From positions 1 to 64,000 of the forward strand of contig CALAGN010000017.1 in the NCBI GenBank assembly GCA_937891785.1: 64,000 nucleotides of DNA. Direction: 5' to 3'. This DNA comes from an uncultured Octadecabacter sp. (GTDB lineage Bacteria; Pseudomonadota; Alphaproteobacteria; Rhodobacterales; Rhodobacteraceae). Shown here in pieces: positions 38,288 to 48,501 of this stretch; the first letter of the stretch is position 1, and every line of letters starts with the position of its first letter. The translations under genes were made by a program, and so were the position numbers. The notes below the pieces were generated by a model. The model ran no database searches, was not told the DNA's origin, and worked only from the letters and a program-made list of their open reading frames with translations.

Positions 38288-41200
38288 ATGGGCCGACAGG
38301 ATATAACACTTCATGACCGCTATGATCTGGACAAGTCGCCGATCCTGCTGAATGGAACGCAGGCGCTAGTGCGACTTATGCTGATGCAGCGCGCGCGCGA
38401 TGCGCAGGCGGGGTTGAACACGGCGGGCTATGTGACAGGCTATCGCGGCTCACCACTGGGTGCGGTAGATATGCAAATGCAGCGCGCGCAAAAGCTGCTG
38501 GCGGATTCGCAAATTACTTTTCAAGCGGGTTTGAATGAGGATTTGGCGGCGACTGCCCTTTGGGGCAGCCAGCAGGCCGAACTGCGCGGTGAAGGCAAAT
38601 ACGACGGCGTATTTGGCCTTTGGTATGGCAAGGGACCGGGGATTGATAGGTCTGGCGATGTGATGCGCCACGCGAATATGGCGGGCACCTCGCCGCACGG
38701 CGGGGTGATCATGGCGATGGGCGATGACCACACCGGCGAATCCTCTACCACGTTGCACCAGTCTGACTGGGCGATGGTTGATGCCTATATGCCGATCGTG
38801 TCGCCCGCTGGTGTGCAGGAAATCCTTGATTACGGCATGTATGCTTGGGCGTTGTCGCGGTTTGCAGGGGTCTGGGTTGGTCTGAAAACGATGAAGGACA
38901 CGATTGAGGTCACGTCGGTCGTAGACGGCAACCCTGATCGCGCGCAGTTCGTAACGCCGGAATTCCCCGTGCCCGAAGGCGGCTTGAATATCCGTTTGGT
39001 CGATACGCCCGTCGATCAAGAAGCACGGATGATCGACCACAAGCGTTTCGCCGCCGAGGCATTCTCACGCGCCAACAAGATGGACAAACGTGTCTGGGGC
39101 AAGCGCGGTGCGCGGATTGGTTTCGTGGCCGCAGGCAAGAACTGGCTTGATCTGGTACACGCGATGTCGCTGCTGGGGATTGATGCAGACGATGCCGAAA
39201 AGCTGGGCATTACCACCTATAAGGTCGGGCAGGTCTGGCCGCTGGATATGGTATCGTTCTACGACTGGGCCAAAGGCCTCGATCTTGTGGTCGTGGTCGA
39301 AGAAAAGCGCAAGCTGATCGAAGTGCAGGTCAAGGAAGCCTTGTTTGATGACACGACCACGCGGGTCTATGGATGGCACAAGGGCGATGAACACTCCGAA
39401 GGGCGGCGCGAAGAGATTTTCCCGACACGGTTCGCGTTGGACCCTATCATGATTGCGGAACAACTGGGCGGTATTCTGATCGAAGAGGGCTGCGAGACCG
39501 ATCGCATTCAGGCAGGCCTTGCGCAATTGGCCGAGGCCAAGAAAAGCGATAACGCCAAAGATATCGCGGCACGTTTACCGTATTTTTGTTCCGGTTGCCC
39601 ACATAATTCCAGCACCAAGGTGCCGGAAGGTGATCGCGCCTATGCGGGTATTGGCTGTCACTATATGGTGCAGTGGATGGATCGCGAAACGGTCGGGTTT
39701 ACGCAGATGGGCGGCGAGGGCGCGAACTGGGTTGGCGAAGCACCGTTTTCCACCCGTGGCCATGTGTTCCAGAACCTTGGTGACGGCACATACAACCATT
39801 CTGGCGTACAAGCGATCCGCTTTGCGCTGATGGCGGGCACGACGGTGACCTATAAAATCTTGTTCAACGATGCCGTGGCGATGACCGGCGGGCAGCATAA
39901 CGACGGCGATCTGAGCGCCGATCAGATTTGTCGCGAATTGCTAGCGATGGGAGTTAAGGACGTGGCACTCGTCTATGATGAAAAAGAGGAGATCGATTTC
40001 TCGCTCTTTCCGTCCGGTATCACGCGTGATCGGCGCGAGGAACTGCCTGCGGTTCAGAAAAAAATGAGCAAAATTAAAGGCGTATCGGCCATTGTCTATG
40101 TGCAGACCTGTGCTGCTGAAAAGCGCCGCCGTCGCAAACGTGGCCAGTTTTCTGATCCAGACAAGCGGGTCTTTATCAACACCGATATCTGCGAAGGTTG
40201 CGGCGATTGCGGGGTGCAATCCAACTGCGTCTCCATCGTTCCGGTTGAAACCGAGCTGGGCCGCAAACGCGCAATTGACCAGTCATCCTGCAACAAGGAT
40301 TTCTCCTGCGTACAAGGGTTTTGCCCGTCGTTTGTGACCGTGCAAGGCGCTCAAATCCGCAAGGAAGCGACCGCCGAATTAAACCTGCCTGATATGCCCG
40401 ATCCTCAGATTGCGGCGATCAACGGCACGCATAATGTGGTGATCACCGGCGTTGGCGGCACAGGTGTTGTGACCATCGGTGCTGTGCTGGCCATGGCCGC
40501 ACATATCGACGGCAAGGGTGCCGGGATGATGGAAATGGCCGGGCTGGCGCAAAAGGGTGGCGCTGTGCATATCCATTGCCGCCTTGCAAATTCGCCGAAC
40601 GATATCAATGCGATACGGGTCGCCACGGGTGAATGTGATGCCTTGATCGGTGGTGATCTTGTTGTGTCTGCTGGGGCCAAGACGCTGGGCCTGATGCAAA
40701 CTGGGCGTACCAAAGGCGTGGTGAACAGTCACGATATGACCACGGGCGATTTCACTCGCGACACCGAATTCCGCATTCCCACGGACCGACTGACGCTTGC
40801 GCTGAATGCGCGGTTGCGCGACGATTTGGTGATGTTTGATGCGACCGATCTGGCCAAAGCCGTGATGGGCGACAGCATTTATTCTAACATGATGGTGTTT
40901 GGCGCAGCCTGGCAGATGGGGGCGGTGCCGCTGTCTGGCGATGCTATCCGGCAGGCGATCCGTCTGAATGGGGCCGCTGTGGATCGTAACTTGCGCGCGT
41001 TTGAAATTGGCCGTTGGGCGGTGCTTTATCCTGATGATGTTGCGCAGATTGGCGCGGCAAACGTGGTTGCCTTGCCTAAATCCTTGGACGAAAAAATTGC
41101 TTATCGGGCTGATCGTTTGCTGGCCTATCAAGGGCCAAAGCTGGTGGTGCGCTACCAGGCTTTGGTCGGGCAATTCGATGATCAAGACCTGCAAGAGGCT

Positions 41201-41701
41201 GTGGCAAAAGGCTATCATAAGCTGTTGGCATATAAGGACGAATACGAGGTGGCGCGTCTGATGCAAGACACCCGCGCCAAAGCGCAGGCCGAATTTGGCG
41301 GTGATCTGAAACTGACCTATCACCTTGCCCCGCCAATCCTGTCCGGCACGGACGCCAATGGGCGCCCCAAGAAACGCGGCTTTGGCGAAGGATTTGTCAG
41401 GTTGATGCCGATTCTGGCCCGTTTTAAGGTCTTGCGCGGCACGGTGTTTGACCCATTTGGCTATTCGGCCGAACGCAAAATGGAGCGTGCGTTGATCAGC
41501 CAATACGAGGGCGACATGGCCGAAGTCATCCGCGTGATGCGCCCCGATACCCATGATGCGGCGATTGAGTTGGCGGCACTGCCTTTGCAGATCAAGGGCT
41601 TTGGCGCGGTTAAGGCCAAGGCCGAAATGGAGGCGGCCAAGCGGCGCGAAGAATTGCTGGCGGTGTTGCGGGCATCAGAAACCAAAGCGGTGGCACAATA
41701 G
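38288..41701 (+). CDS. Indolepyruvate ferredoxin oxidoreductase, fused subunits
   Basis: The 1137-residue enzyme combines alpha and gamma-type domains. The N-terminal pyrimidine-binding part has VTGYRGSPLGAVDMQM. The TPP-binding part (about 440-600) has GCPHNSS and YNHSGVQAIRFALMAG. A [4Fe-4S] motif reads CEGCGDCGVQSNC, with later Cys residues in SSCNKDFSCVQGFCPSF. The C-terminal gamma domain starts near ITGVGGTGVVTIG. The family oxidises aryl-pyruvates to acyl-CoA with ferredoxin. In aerobic roseobacters its role is poorly defined; amino-acid breakdown is likely. AGGAG precedes the ATG. Confidence 0.93.
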   Translation: MGRQDITLHDRYDLDKSPILLNGTQALVRLMLMQRARDAQAGLNTAGYVTGYRGSPLGAVDMQMQRAQKLLADSQITFQAGLNEDLAATALWGSQQAELRGEGKYDGVFGLWYGKGPGIDRSGDVMRHANMAGTSPHGGVIMAMGDDHTGESSTTLHQSDWAMVDAYMPIVSPAGVQEILDYGMYAWALSRFAGVWVGLKTMKDTIEVTSVVDGNPDRAQFVTPEFPVPEGGLNIRLVDTPVDQEARMIDHKRFAAEAFSRANKMDKRVWGKRGARIGFVAAGKNWLDLVHAMSLLGIDADDAEKLGITTYKVGQVWPLDMVSFYDWAKGLDLVVVVEEKRKLIEVQVKEALFDDTTTRVYGWHKGDEHSEGRREEIFPTRFALDPIMIAEQLGGILIEEGCETDRIQAGLAQLAEAKKSDNAKDIAARLPYFCSGCPHNSSTKVPEGDRAYAGIGCHYMVQWMDRETVGFTQMGGEGANWVGEAPFSTRGHVFQNLGDGTYNHSGVQAIRFALMAGTTVTYKILFNDAVAMTGGQHNDGDLSADQICRELLAMGVKDVALVYDEKEEIDFSLFPSGITRDRREELPAVQKKMSKIKGVSAIVYVQTCAAEKRRRRKRGQFSDPDKRVFINTDICEGCGDCGVQSNCVSIVPVETELGRKRAIDQSSCNKDFSCVQGFCPSFVTVQGAQIRKEATAELNLPDMPDPQIAAINGTHNVVITGVGGTGVVTIGAVLAMAAHIDGKGAGMMEMAGLAQKGGAVHIHCRLANSPNDINAIRVATGECDALIGGDLVVSAGAKTLGLMQTGRTKGVVNSHDMTTGDFTRDTEFRIPTDRLTLALNARLRDDLVMFDATDLAKAVMGDSIYSNMMVFGAAWQMGAVPLSGDAIRQAIRLNGAAVDRNLRAFEIGRWAVLYPDDVAQIGAANVVALPKSLDEKIAYRADRLLAYQGPKLVVRYQALVGQFDDQDLQEAVAKGYHKLLAYKDEYEVARLMQDTRAKAQAEFGGDLKLTYHLAPPILSGTDANGRPKKRGFGEGFVRLMPILARFKVLRGTVFDPFGYSAERKMERALISQYEGDMAEVIRVMRPDTHDAAIELAALPLQIKGFGAVKAKAEMEAAKRREELLAVLRASETKAVAQ

Positions 41702-41764
41702 GTGTTTCGCTGGCCGGGGTAACTGCTTAGGTTGGTGGAACAGGTCACCAGTTTCAAAGCCCAC

Positions 41765-42667
41765 ATGACGCAAAAACAGATCGCCCGCGAGATAAGCTAT
41801 GCCAGTTCCGCGACTACGCGGGGCGGGCGGGCCGTGATCCGCGCGCTGGAAAACACCACCGGGCGGCTACGGCTGATCCGGCGTGCGCGTGGCCATGACG
41901 CAGAAGTCGCGCAGGGCCGCGATTTCTGGCAGGTCATCACCGCGCGCTACGGTCTGGATTTGAATGTCATCGGTGGTAATCTGGACAATATCCCCGCCAC
42001 TGGCCCGTTGGTTCTGGTCGCCAACCATCCTTATGGCATTCTGGATGGCATGATGATGGGCCGCATTCTAAGCGCGCGGCGCGGTGGTGATTTTCGCATT
42101 CTGGCCAACTCTGTGTTCTGCAAATCGCCCGATCTTGAACAGGTGATTCTGCCAATCTCGTTTGAAAACACAAAAGCGGCCACCAAGTTGAACATTGAAA
42201 CCCGCGCTGAGGCGCTGCGCTATCTTGCGGCGGGCGGCGCGATTGGCGTGTTTCCCGGTGGCACGGTGTCGACATCGGCGCGGCTATTTTCGCAGGCTAT
42301 GGACCCAGGCTGGCGCACGTTCACGGCTAAGATGATTTGCAAAAGCAGGGCCACGGTCGTGCCTGTGTTTTTTGTCGGTGCCAATAGCCGGTTATTCCAA
42401 CTGGCCAGCCATATTCACGCCACCCTGCGTTTGGGCATGCTGATCCGCGAGTTTCGCAATCGCATCGGGCAACCGGTGGATGTGGTCGTGGGGCATGCGC
42501 TGGACGTCGTGGCACTGACCCCATATCGCCAAGACCCCAAAGCATGCATGGATTTCCTGCGCAAAGCCACTTATGAGCTATCTCCGACCCCGGTCGCGAC
42601 GGATGCACTGGGTCATACGTTTGAAGACAAGAAAAAGGTGCGAGATGGCAGTCGGAATATTCGATAG
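41765..42667 (+). CDS. Lysophospholipid acyltransferase family protein (PlsC/OlsB-like)
   Basis: The roughly 300-residue acyltransferase has the catalytic motif [11 protein letters not shown] (His and Asp) and the acyl-acceptor motif GVFPGGTVS (the EGT-like block). The His-x5-Asp spacing is that of OlsB/hemolysin-type acyltransferases, so a 3-hydroxyacyl transfer in ornithine lipid synthesis is possible. The start is uncertain: ATG at 41765 lacks a clear ribosome site and a TTG at 41732 is an alternative. The 3' end overlaps murI by 23 nt. Confidence 0.82.
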   Translation: MTQKQIAREISYASSATTRGGRAVIRALENTTGRLRLIRRARGHDAEVAQGRDFWQVITARYGLDLNVIGGNLDNIPATGPLVLVANHPYGILDGMMMGRILSARRGGDFRILANSVFCKSPDLEQVILPISFENTKAATKLNIETRAEALRYLAAGGAIGVFPGGTVSTSARLFSQAMDPGWRTFTAKMICKSRATVVPVFFVGANSRLFQLASHIHATLRLGMLIREFRNRIGQPVDVVVGHALDVVALTPYRQDPKACMDFLRKATYELSPTPVATDALGHTFEDKKKVRDGSRNIR

Positions 42668-43454
42668 CGGTTTGGGTGGGTTAACGGTTCTGGACGCGGT
42701 GCAAAAGCGCCTGCCGGACGTGCCGTTTATCTATTACGGCGACAACGCCAATACGCCTTATGGTGTGCGTGACGCGGATGATATTTTTCGCCTGACCAAA
42801 GCCGCGGTTGAACACTTGTGGGATAACGGCTGTGATCTTGTGATTTTGGCCTGCAATACCGCAAGTGCTGCGGCTCTGCGCCGGATGCAAGAAGGCAAAG
42901 TTCCGCATGGAAAACGCGTCTTGGGCGTCTTTGTGCCCTTGATCGAGGCGCTGACCGAACGCCAGTGGGGTGACAATTCCCCGCCGCGCGAAGTGGCAAT
43001 CAAACATGTGGCGCTGTTTGCCACCCCAGCGACCGTGTCCAGCCGCGCGTTCCAGCGTGAATTGGCCTTCCGCGCGATTGGTGTCGATGTCGAGGCGCAG
43101 GCCTGCGGCGGCGTGGTCGATGCCATTGAAGAAGGCGATATGATCCTGGCCGAAGCACTGGTGCGCAGCCATGTGGATGCGTTGAAACGCAAGATGCCAA
43201 GCCCTGACGCCGCCGTGTTGGGCTGCACTCATTATCCACTTGTGGCGGATGTCTTTCAGAAGGCATTGGGCGCGGATGTGAAGGTGTTCTCGCAGGCTGA
43301 TCTGGTGGCCGAAAGCCTTGCGGATTATCTGGGCCGTCGCCCTGATATGATCGGCGGCGGCACATCGGCATTCTTGACCAGCGGCAAACCGGAAAAAGTA
43401 TCGAGCCGCGCCACGCAATTCTTGCGCCGCGAGATTACCTTTACTGCCGCTTAA
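42645..43454 (+). CDS. murI: Glutamate racemase
   Basis: The 269-residue enzyme has the two active-site cysteines Cys70 (ILACNTASA) and Cys194 (LGCTHYPL), and the N-terminal [14 protein letters not shown]. It supplies D-glutamate for peptidoglycan. The ATG at 42645 lies within the end of the acyltransferase gene (23-nt overlap), indicating translational coupling. argC follows after 82 nt. Confidence 0.95.
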   Translation: MAVGIFDSGLGGLTVLDAVQKRLPDVPFIYYGDNANTPYGVRDADDIFRLTKAAVEHLWDNGCDLVILACNTASAAALRRMQEGKVPHGKRVLGVFVPLIEALTERQWGDNSPPREVAIKHVALFATPATVSSRAFQRELAFRAIGVDVEAQACGGVVDAIEEGDMILAEALVRSHVDALKRKMPSPDAAVLGCTHYPLVADVFQKALGADVKVFSQADLVAESLADYLGRRPDMIGGGTSAFLTSGKPEKVSSRATQFLRREITFTAA

Positions 43455-43536
43455 TCCGATCCTGCCCCCTGCGGCATCGCGCGCGTTGAAGCGGGGCCGC
43501 AGAATGCCTAAATTACGACTGAACAGGAGTTTTTTC

Positions 43537-44562
43537 ATGGCCAAGACCGTCGCCATTCTTGGGGCATCCGGCTACACGGGTGCCGAATTGGTTCGCATTA
43601 TTGCGGGGCATCCGGATTTGCGTATTGGCGCGCTCTCGGCGGATCGCAAGGCGGGCATGGCGATGGGCGCGGTTTTCCCGCATTTGCGCCATCTTGATCT
43701 GCCGGTTCTGCAGCGCATGGACGAGATTGATTTTAGCGGCATTGATCTGGCCTTTGCCGCCCTGCCGCACGGATTGACGCACAGCTTTGCCAAGGACATG
43801 CTGGGCCATTTGAAGGTCGTGGACCTGTCGGCTGATTTCCGGCTGCGCGACGCGGCGGATTATAAAAAATGGTATGGGCTGGATCACACGGCGATGGGTA
43901 TTCAGCCCGAGGTCGCTTTTGGTCTGCCGGAGTTTTATCGCGACGAGATTGCAGGCGCACGGATCACGGCGAACACAGGCTGCTATGTGGCGACGACTTT
44001 GCTGCCGCTGATCCCGTTGCTGCGCGCGGGTGCGATTGCGCCTGACGGCATCGTGGTTGACGCGAAATCCGGCGCATCGGGCGCGGGACGTGCGCCCAAT
44101 GAAGCCACGCTATTTTCTGAAGTGAACGAAGGTTTCAAGGCCTATGGTGTTGGCGCGCATCGCCACATGGGCGAGCTGGATCAAGAGCTGTCATTGGCGG
44201 CCGGCCAGCCGGTCACCGCGAGCTTTACACCGCATCTGGTGCCGATGACGCGCGGGATGCAGGCGACGATCTATGCCGCAGGTGACGCGAAAACGGTTCA
44301 TGAAACGCTGGTTCAGGCCCACGAAGGCGAGCCGTTCATAGACGTGCTTCCCATGGGCGAGGTGCCGCAGGTGCAACATGTGCGCGGTTCGAACCGCTGC
44401 CGGATTGGCGTGATTGCCGATCGGATGGAAGGCCGCGTGATTGTGATTTCCGTTTTGGATAATCTCATGAAAGGTGCGTCAGGTCAGGCAGTGCAAAACG
44501 CCAACCTGATGCTTGGTTTAAAAGAGGAGGCGGGGCTGATGATGGCACCGATGTTCCCGTAA
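43537..44562 (+). CDS. argC: N-acetyl-gamma-glutamyl-phosphate reductase
   Basis: The 341-residue protein has the NADP motif AILGASGYTGAELVRI, the catalytic Cys in TANTGCYVATTLLPL and GASGAGRAPNEATLF. It carries out the third step of arginine synthesis. The ATG at 43537 follows CAGGAG. Its stop overlaps the ccmE start (TAATG), so ccmE is translated from the same message, an unusual link between arginine synthesis and cytochrome c maturation but a known layout in this group as I recall. Confidence 0.96.
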   Translation: MAKTVAILGASGYTGAELVRIIAGHPDLRIGALSADRKAGMAMGAVFPHLRHLDLPVLQRMDEIDFSGIDLAFAALPHGLTHSFAKDMLGHLKVVDLSADFRLRDAADYKKWYGLDHTAMGIQPEVAFGLPEFYRDEIAGARITANTGCYVATTLLPLIPLLRAGAIAPDGIVVDAKSGASGAGRAPNEATLFSEVNEGFKAYGVGAHRHMGELDQELSLAAGQPVTASFTPHLVPMTRGMQATIYAAGDAKTVHETLVQAHEGEPFIDVLPMGEVPQVQHVRGSNRCRIGVIADRMEGRVIVISVLDNLMKGASGQAVQNANLMLGLKEEAGLMMAPMFP

Positions 44563-45008
44563 TGCGCGGGCTTAAGAAAACACGCCGTATTCAGGTGATT
44601 GTTTTGGCGTTTGTCGCCTTGGCTGGATCGACCGCCCTGATCGGTTGGGGGATGAGTGACGGGATCAACTACTTCCGCTCGCCCAGCGAAGTGATCGCCG
44701 AACCGCCACGCGAAACCGAATTGTTCCGCATGGGTGGTCTTGTTGCCGATGGTAGTATTCAGCGCGGAGAAGGCACGCAAGTCAGTTTCATTGTCACGGA
44801 TGGTGGCGCCGATGTTCCGGTGACGTTTACAGGGATTCTGCCGGATCTGTTCGAGGAAGGCCAAGGCATGATCGGGCAGGGGCGCTATGTGGATGGTACC
44901 TTTGAAGCCATTGAGATCCTTGCCAAACACGACGAAAGCTATATGCCAAAAGAGGTTATCGACGCGCTTCAGGCACAGGGTGTCTATCAGGTGCCGGACG
45001 GTAGCTAG
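44562..45008 (+). CDS. ccmE: Cytochrome c maturation heme chaperone CcmE
   Basis: The 148-residue protein has an N-terminal membrane anchor (about 9-30) and a beta-barrel. The covalent heme-binding motif is LAKHDESYMPKEV (His123, Tyr127). CcmE receives heme from CcmC and passes it to CcmF and CcmH, both encoded 1.5 kb downstream beyond an intervening lysis cassette. Length is normal. Confidence 0.95.
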   Translation: MRGLKKTRRIQVIVLAFVALAGSTALIGWGMSDGINYFRSPSEVIAEPPRETELFRMGGLVADGSIQRGEGTQVSFIVTDGGADVPVTFTGILPDLFEEGQGMIGQGRYVDGTFEAIEILAKHDESYMPKEVIDALQAQGVYQVPDGS

Positions 45009-45064
45009 AGCCGGCATTAACCCTTTGCCGCCAGCATGTACCACTTATTGTAGTGGGGCAAAAC

Positions 45065-45676
45065 ATGCAGGATGTTTTTCAGATAGCGCGCCAGATCGTC
45101 GCCCGCGAGGGCGGTTATGTTGACGATCCCGATGATCCGGGCGGGGCAACGAATTTTGGCGTCACGATAGGCACATTGCGCCGTCTTGGTCATGATCTGA
45201 CGGGCGATGGCCGCGTTGATCGTGATGATGTGCGCGCGCTGACACAGGCGCAAGCGGTCGCGATTTTTGTGCAGTATTACTTTGAACGCCCCCAGATTGG
45301 CGCGTTACCGCAGGTCTTGCAGCCGTCGGTTTTTGATATGTATGTCAACACTGGCGCGAACGCGGTTAAGGTTCTGCAACGTCTTTTCAACGATATGCGG
45401 ATTGAAGTCGATGTGGATGGCGTCATTGGCCCGCAGACCATCGCGGCAGCGCAGCAGGCATTTGAAGCCGCCCCGGATCATTTGGCAAACGCCTATGGCA
45501 TCGCGCGGCGCAACTATTATTACGCCTTGGCCGATGCGCGCCCTGCAAGTCGTAAATATGCCCTCCGCCTTGATGGTGGCAAAGGTGGCTGGATCACGCG
45601 GGCCGAAGAGTTTGTTACGCAGCGTTATCATTTGTCGGATGCAGCACATCGCGCACGGGTGGCGTCATGGGGTTGA
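45065..45676 (+). CDS. Holin-associated N-acetylmuramidase (GTA-type endolysin)
   Basis: The 203-residue protein has a glycosyl hydrolase 108 domain with catalytic Glu15 in AREGGYVDDPDDPGGATNFG and a C-terminal peptidoglycan-binding region (about 80-190, with VDGVIGPQTIAAAQQAF). No signal peptide is seen, so it needs the holin next to it to reach the wall. The pair resembles the lysis genes that release gene transfer agents in Rhodobacter. The ATG at 45065 follows GTGGGG; a GTG at 45053 is possible. It overlaps the holin gene by 10 nt. Confidence 0.88.
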   Translation: MQDVFQIARQIVAREGGYVDDPDDPGGATNFGVTIGTLRRLGHDLTGDGRVDRDDVRALTQAQAVAIFVQYYFERPQIGALPQVLQPSVFDMYVNTGANAVKVLQRLFNDMRIEVDVDGVIGPQTIAAAQQAFEAAPDHLANAYGIARRNYYYALADARPASRKYALRLDGGKGGWITRAEEFVTQRYHLSDAAHRARVASWG

Positions 45677-46224
45677 TCGACCGGATATTTAGCGCCGTTT
45701 TCGGGGACGGGCGCAACATGATCGTGGAAACGGCGCAGGTCTTTCGCGAAAACGCCGAAGCCGCGGGGCAGCGCGGTGCGGCTGTGCAACAACAGGCGAT
45801 GCAGCAGTTCGCCGCCGAATTTGCCCAGCCACGACGCGCGATATTTGACCGCTTTGTCGATGCATTGAACCGCTTGCCGCGTCCGTTTTTGGCGTTTGGC
45901 ACGCTGGGTTTGTTTGTCACAGCAATGGTTAATCCGATCTGGTTTGCCAGCCGGATGCAGGGGATCGCACTGGTGCCGGAACCGCTTTGGTGGCTGATGG
46001 GGGCGATTGTCAGTTTCTATTTCGGTGCACGTCATCAGGTGCATAGTCAGCAATTTCAACGCTCTATTGCCGATACTGTGTCGCGCGCCGACGAGGTGAC
46101 GCGCAATATTCGCGCCCTTGATGCATTGGCGGCGGGTGCGCAACTGGCCCCGGCTGATCCGGTAGAGGCGCGCGTTGATAGCAACCCTGCACTTTCGGAT
46201 TGGCAGGCTGGCAATGACGGATAA
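45667..46224 (+). CDS. Holin of the GTA/3TM family
   Basis: The 185-residue protein has an amphipathic N-terminal half with Gln/Ala-rich helices, hydrophobic segments at about 72-96 and 104-122, and a polar tail. The layout and neighbours match the three-transmembrane holin family used for gene transfer agent release. It would open the inner membrane for the endolysin encoded upstream (10-nt overlap). The tail overlaps the next small gene by 11 nt. Confidence 0.82.
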   Translation: MGLIDRIFSAVFGDGRNMIVETAQVFRENAEAAGQRGAAVQQQAMQQFAAEFAQPRRAIFDRFVDALNRLPRPFLAFGTLGLFVTAMVNPIWFASRMQGIALVPEPLWWLMGAIVSFYFGARHQVHSQQFQRSIADTVSRADEVTRNIRALDALAAGAQLAPADPVEARVDSNPALSDWQAGNDG

Positions 46225-46417
46225 TTGGATGCGCGAAGTTGAAAAGCGGACCAGCAAGGTTGAGATGCAGGCAGCGGTCGAGGCTGTACATCGCGGCAAC
46301 GTCGAAGTGCGTCTTTGCGCTATCGAGGACACGTTGAAATGGTTGGTGCGCCTGATCATCGGCACATTGCTGATTGCGGCGATTGCCTATGCATTGCGCG
46401 GCGGCCTGACGCTCTGA
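46214..46417 (+). CDS. Small membrane protein of the lysis cassette
   Basis: The 67-residue protein has a charged helical N-terminus (about 1-40, with coiled-coil pattern around EVEKRTSKVEMQAAVEAV) and one C-terminal transmembrane helix (about 43-60, WLVRLIIGTLLIAAIAYAL). This resembles XhlA-type hemolysin-enhancing proteins of phage lysis modules in plan, not in clear sequence. It overlaps the holin gene by 11 nt, so the three genes form one lysis unit. Confidence 0.7.
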   Translation: MTDNWMREVEKRTSKVEMQAAVEAVHRGNVEVRLCAIEDTLKWLVRLIIGTLLIAAIAYALRGGLTL

Positions 46418-46518
46418 GATGGCAAGCAGCCCAGACTGCGCGGATTTGTTACACCTTTCTTGCATGATGTGATCGGGTTTTCGTTTTGCCTTCGGGGATG
46501 ATGCGCTAGCTTAGGCCT

Positions 46519-48501
46519 ATGATTACAGAACTTGGACATTTCGCGCTGATTCTGGCCTTTATGGTCGCCATCGTTCAGATGGTGGTTCCCATGGTCGGTG
46601 CAGCAAAAGGTTGGCGTAACTGGATGGGCGTGGCTGAACCCGCGGCCACTGTGCAATTCATTCTTGTGGGCTTTTCCTTTGCGGCGCTGACTTGGGCCTT
46701 TGTGACCTCGGATTTCTCGCTGAAATTGGTCTACGAGAATTCCCATAGCGCCAAACCGATGCTGTATAAAATTTCCGGCGTTTGGGGAAATCACGAAGGA
46801 TCAATGCTGTTGTGGCTGTTGATCCTGACGTTGTTCGGGGCCTGTGCCGCCTGGTTTGGCGGCAATTTGCCAGAGACATTGCAGGCGCGGGTCTTGTCGG
46901 TGCAATCGGCGGTGGGCGTCGCGTTTTTTGCCTTTATCCTCTTCACTTCGAACCCGTTTTTACGCCTTGGGGTGCCACCCTTTGATGGCCAAGACCTCAA
47001 CCCGTTGTTGCAAGATCCCGGTTTAGCGTTTCATCCGCCGTTTCTTTATCTGGGCTATGTGGGCTTAAGCATGTCGTTCAGTTTCGCCGTGGCCGCATTG
47101 ATCGAAGGGCGCGTTGATGCCGCATGGGGTCGCTGGGTGCGTCCATGGACGCTTGCGGCTTGGTTGTTCCTGACTGTGGGCATCGCGATGGGATCGTGGT
47201 GGGCCTATTACGAGCTTGGCTGGGGCGGTTTCTGGTTCTGGGATCCGGTTGAAAATGCGTCGTTCATGCCGTGGCTGATTGCGACTGCGCTTCTCCATTC
47301 GGCCATCGTTGTCGAAAAGCGCGAGGCGCTCAAGGCGTGGACGGTTCTGTTGGCAATCCTTGCTTTCGCGTTTTCGCTGCTCGGCACGTTTATCGTGCGA
47401 TCTGGCGTGCTGACCTCGGTCCATGCCTTTGCAAATGATCCCGAACGCGGTGTGTTCATTCTGATGATCCTCGTGGTGTTTGTAGGCGGCGCGATGACGT
47501 TGTTTGCTGCACGGGCAAGCAAGCTGGAATCCACTGGCGTCTTTGCGCCTGTAAGCCGCGAAAGCGGGCTGGTTTTGAACAACATCTTGCTGGCAGTCGC
47601 AGCGCTTGTTGTTTTTGTTGGCACGATCTGGCCACTGGTCGCGGAAATGCTGTTCGGGCGGGCATTGTCCGTCGGGCCGCCGTTTTTCAACGCTGCGTTT
47701 TCGCCCTTTATGGTGCTGATCGCGATGGCGATGCCAATCGGTGGAATGCTGGCGTGGAAGCGCGGCAGCATCGTAAAGGCTGCGCGTCCGTTGTGGCCTG
47801 CCGTCGTGCTGGCGATTGCTTTGTGCAGTTTGGCCTTTGCCCTGCAAACCGGGCGGTCCGCGCTTGGGCCCATAGGTGTGCTTTTGGGCGCTTGGGTTGT
47901 CGGTGGGGCCGCAATTGATCTGTGGACCCGCGCCGGACGGGGCGCGATTGCGCATCGACTTGGCCGCCTGACGCGCCTGCCGCGCGCGGATTGGGGCAAG
48001 GCTATGGCCCATGCGGGTATGGGCATCACGATATTTGCCGTGTCTGGCCTGACCGCTTGGCAGCAAGAAGACATTCGCGTCGCCCAGATCGGAGATCGGT
48101 TCGAAGTTGCCGGATTCGAGATTGAATTGCGCAGTGTTGAACGGATTGAAGGGCCAAATTATATCTCGACGCGCGCCGAAATGCTGGCCTATCGCAATGG
48201 TAGCCTGATCGCTGATGTGTTCCCCGAAAAGCGGTTTTACCCCGTCGCTGCCATGCCAACCACCGAGGCGGGTATCGGCAACGGGATTTTGCGCGACATC
48301 TATCTGGTGATTGGTGATCCGCAGGATGGCGGCGGCTGGGCCGTGCGCACCTATATCAAGCCCTTTGCCAACTGGATCTGGGGTGGTGCTTTGTTGATGG
48401 CTCTTGGCGGGCTTATTTCACTGTCTGACCGCCGCTTACGCGTGGCTGCTGGCGCGGCCAAGACCAAGACACGGACGACGCGGTCGGTGCCTGCGGAATG
48501 A
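46519..48501 (+). CDS. ccmF: Heme lyase CcmF/NrfE family subunit
   Basis: The 660-residue, roughly 15-helix membrane protein has the tryptophan-rich heme-handling WWD region GWGGFWFWDPVENASFMPWL and the conserved VWGNHEGSMLLW near residue 90. It attaches heme to apocytochrome c in the periplasm together with CcmH. Its stop overlaps the ccmH start by 4 nt (ATGA). It is separated from ccmE by the three-gene lysis cassette. Confidence 0.97.
   Translation: MITELGHFALILAFMVAIVQMVVPMVGAAKGWRNWMGVAEPAATVQFILVGFSFAALTWAFVTSDFSLKLVYENSHSAKPMLYKISGVWGNHEGSMLLWLLILTLFGACAAWFGGNLPETLQARVLSVQSAVGVAFFAFILFTSNPFLRLGVPPFDGQDLNPLLQDPGLAFHPPFLYLGYVGLSMSFSFAVAALIEGRVDAAWGRWVRPWTLAAWLFLTVGIAMGSWWAYYELGWGGFWFWDPVENASFMPWLIATALLHSAIVVEKREALKAWTVLLAILAFAFSLLGTFIVRSGVLTSVHAFANDPERGVFILMILVVFVGGAMTLFAARASKLESTGVFAPVSRESGLVLNNILLAVAALVVFVGTIWPLVAEMLFGRALSVGPPFFNAAFSPFMVLIAMAMPIGGMLAWKRGSIVKAARPLWPAVVLAIALCSLAFALQTGRSALGPIGVLLGAWVVGGAAIDLWTRAGRGAIAHRLGRLTRLPRADWGKAMAHAGMGITIFAVSGLTAWQQEDIRVAQIGDRFEVAGFEIELRSVERIEGPNYISTRAEMLAYRNGSLIADVFPEKRFYPVAAMPTTEAGIGNGILRDIYLVIGDPQDGGGWAVRTYIKPFANWIWGGALLMALGGLISLSDRRLRVAAGAAKTKTRTTRSVPAE

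Noticed and set aside
40379..41554. 391-codon open frame on the minus strand
   Set aside because: It is antisense to the oxidoreductase gene and shows no domain-like sequence.
47065..48066. 333-codon open frame on the minus strand
   Set aside because: It is antisense to ccmF; the protein is Arg/His/Gln-rich low complexity.
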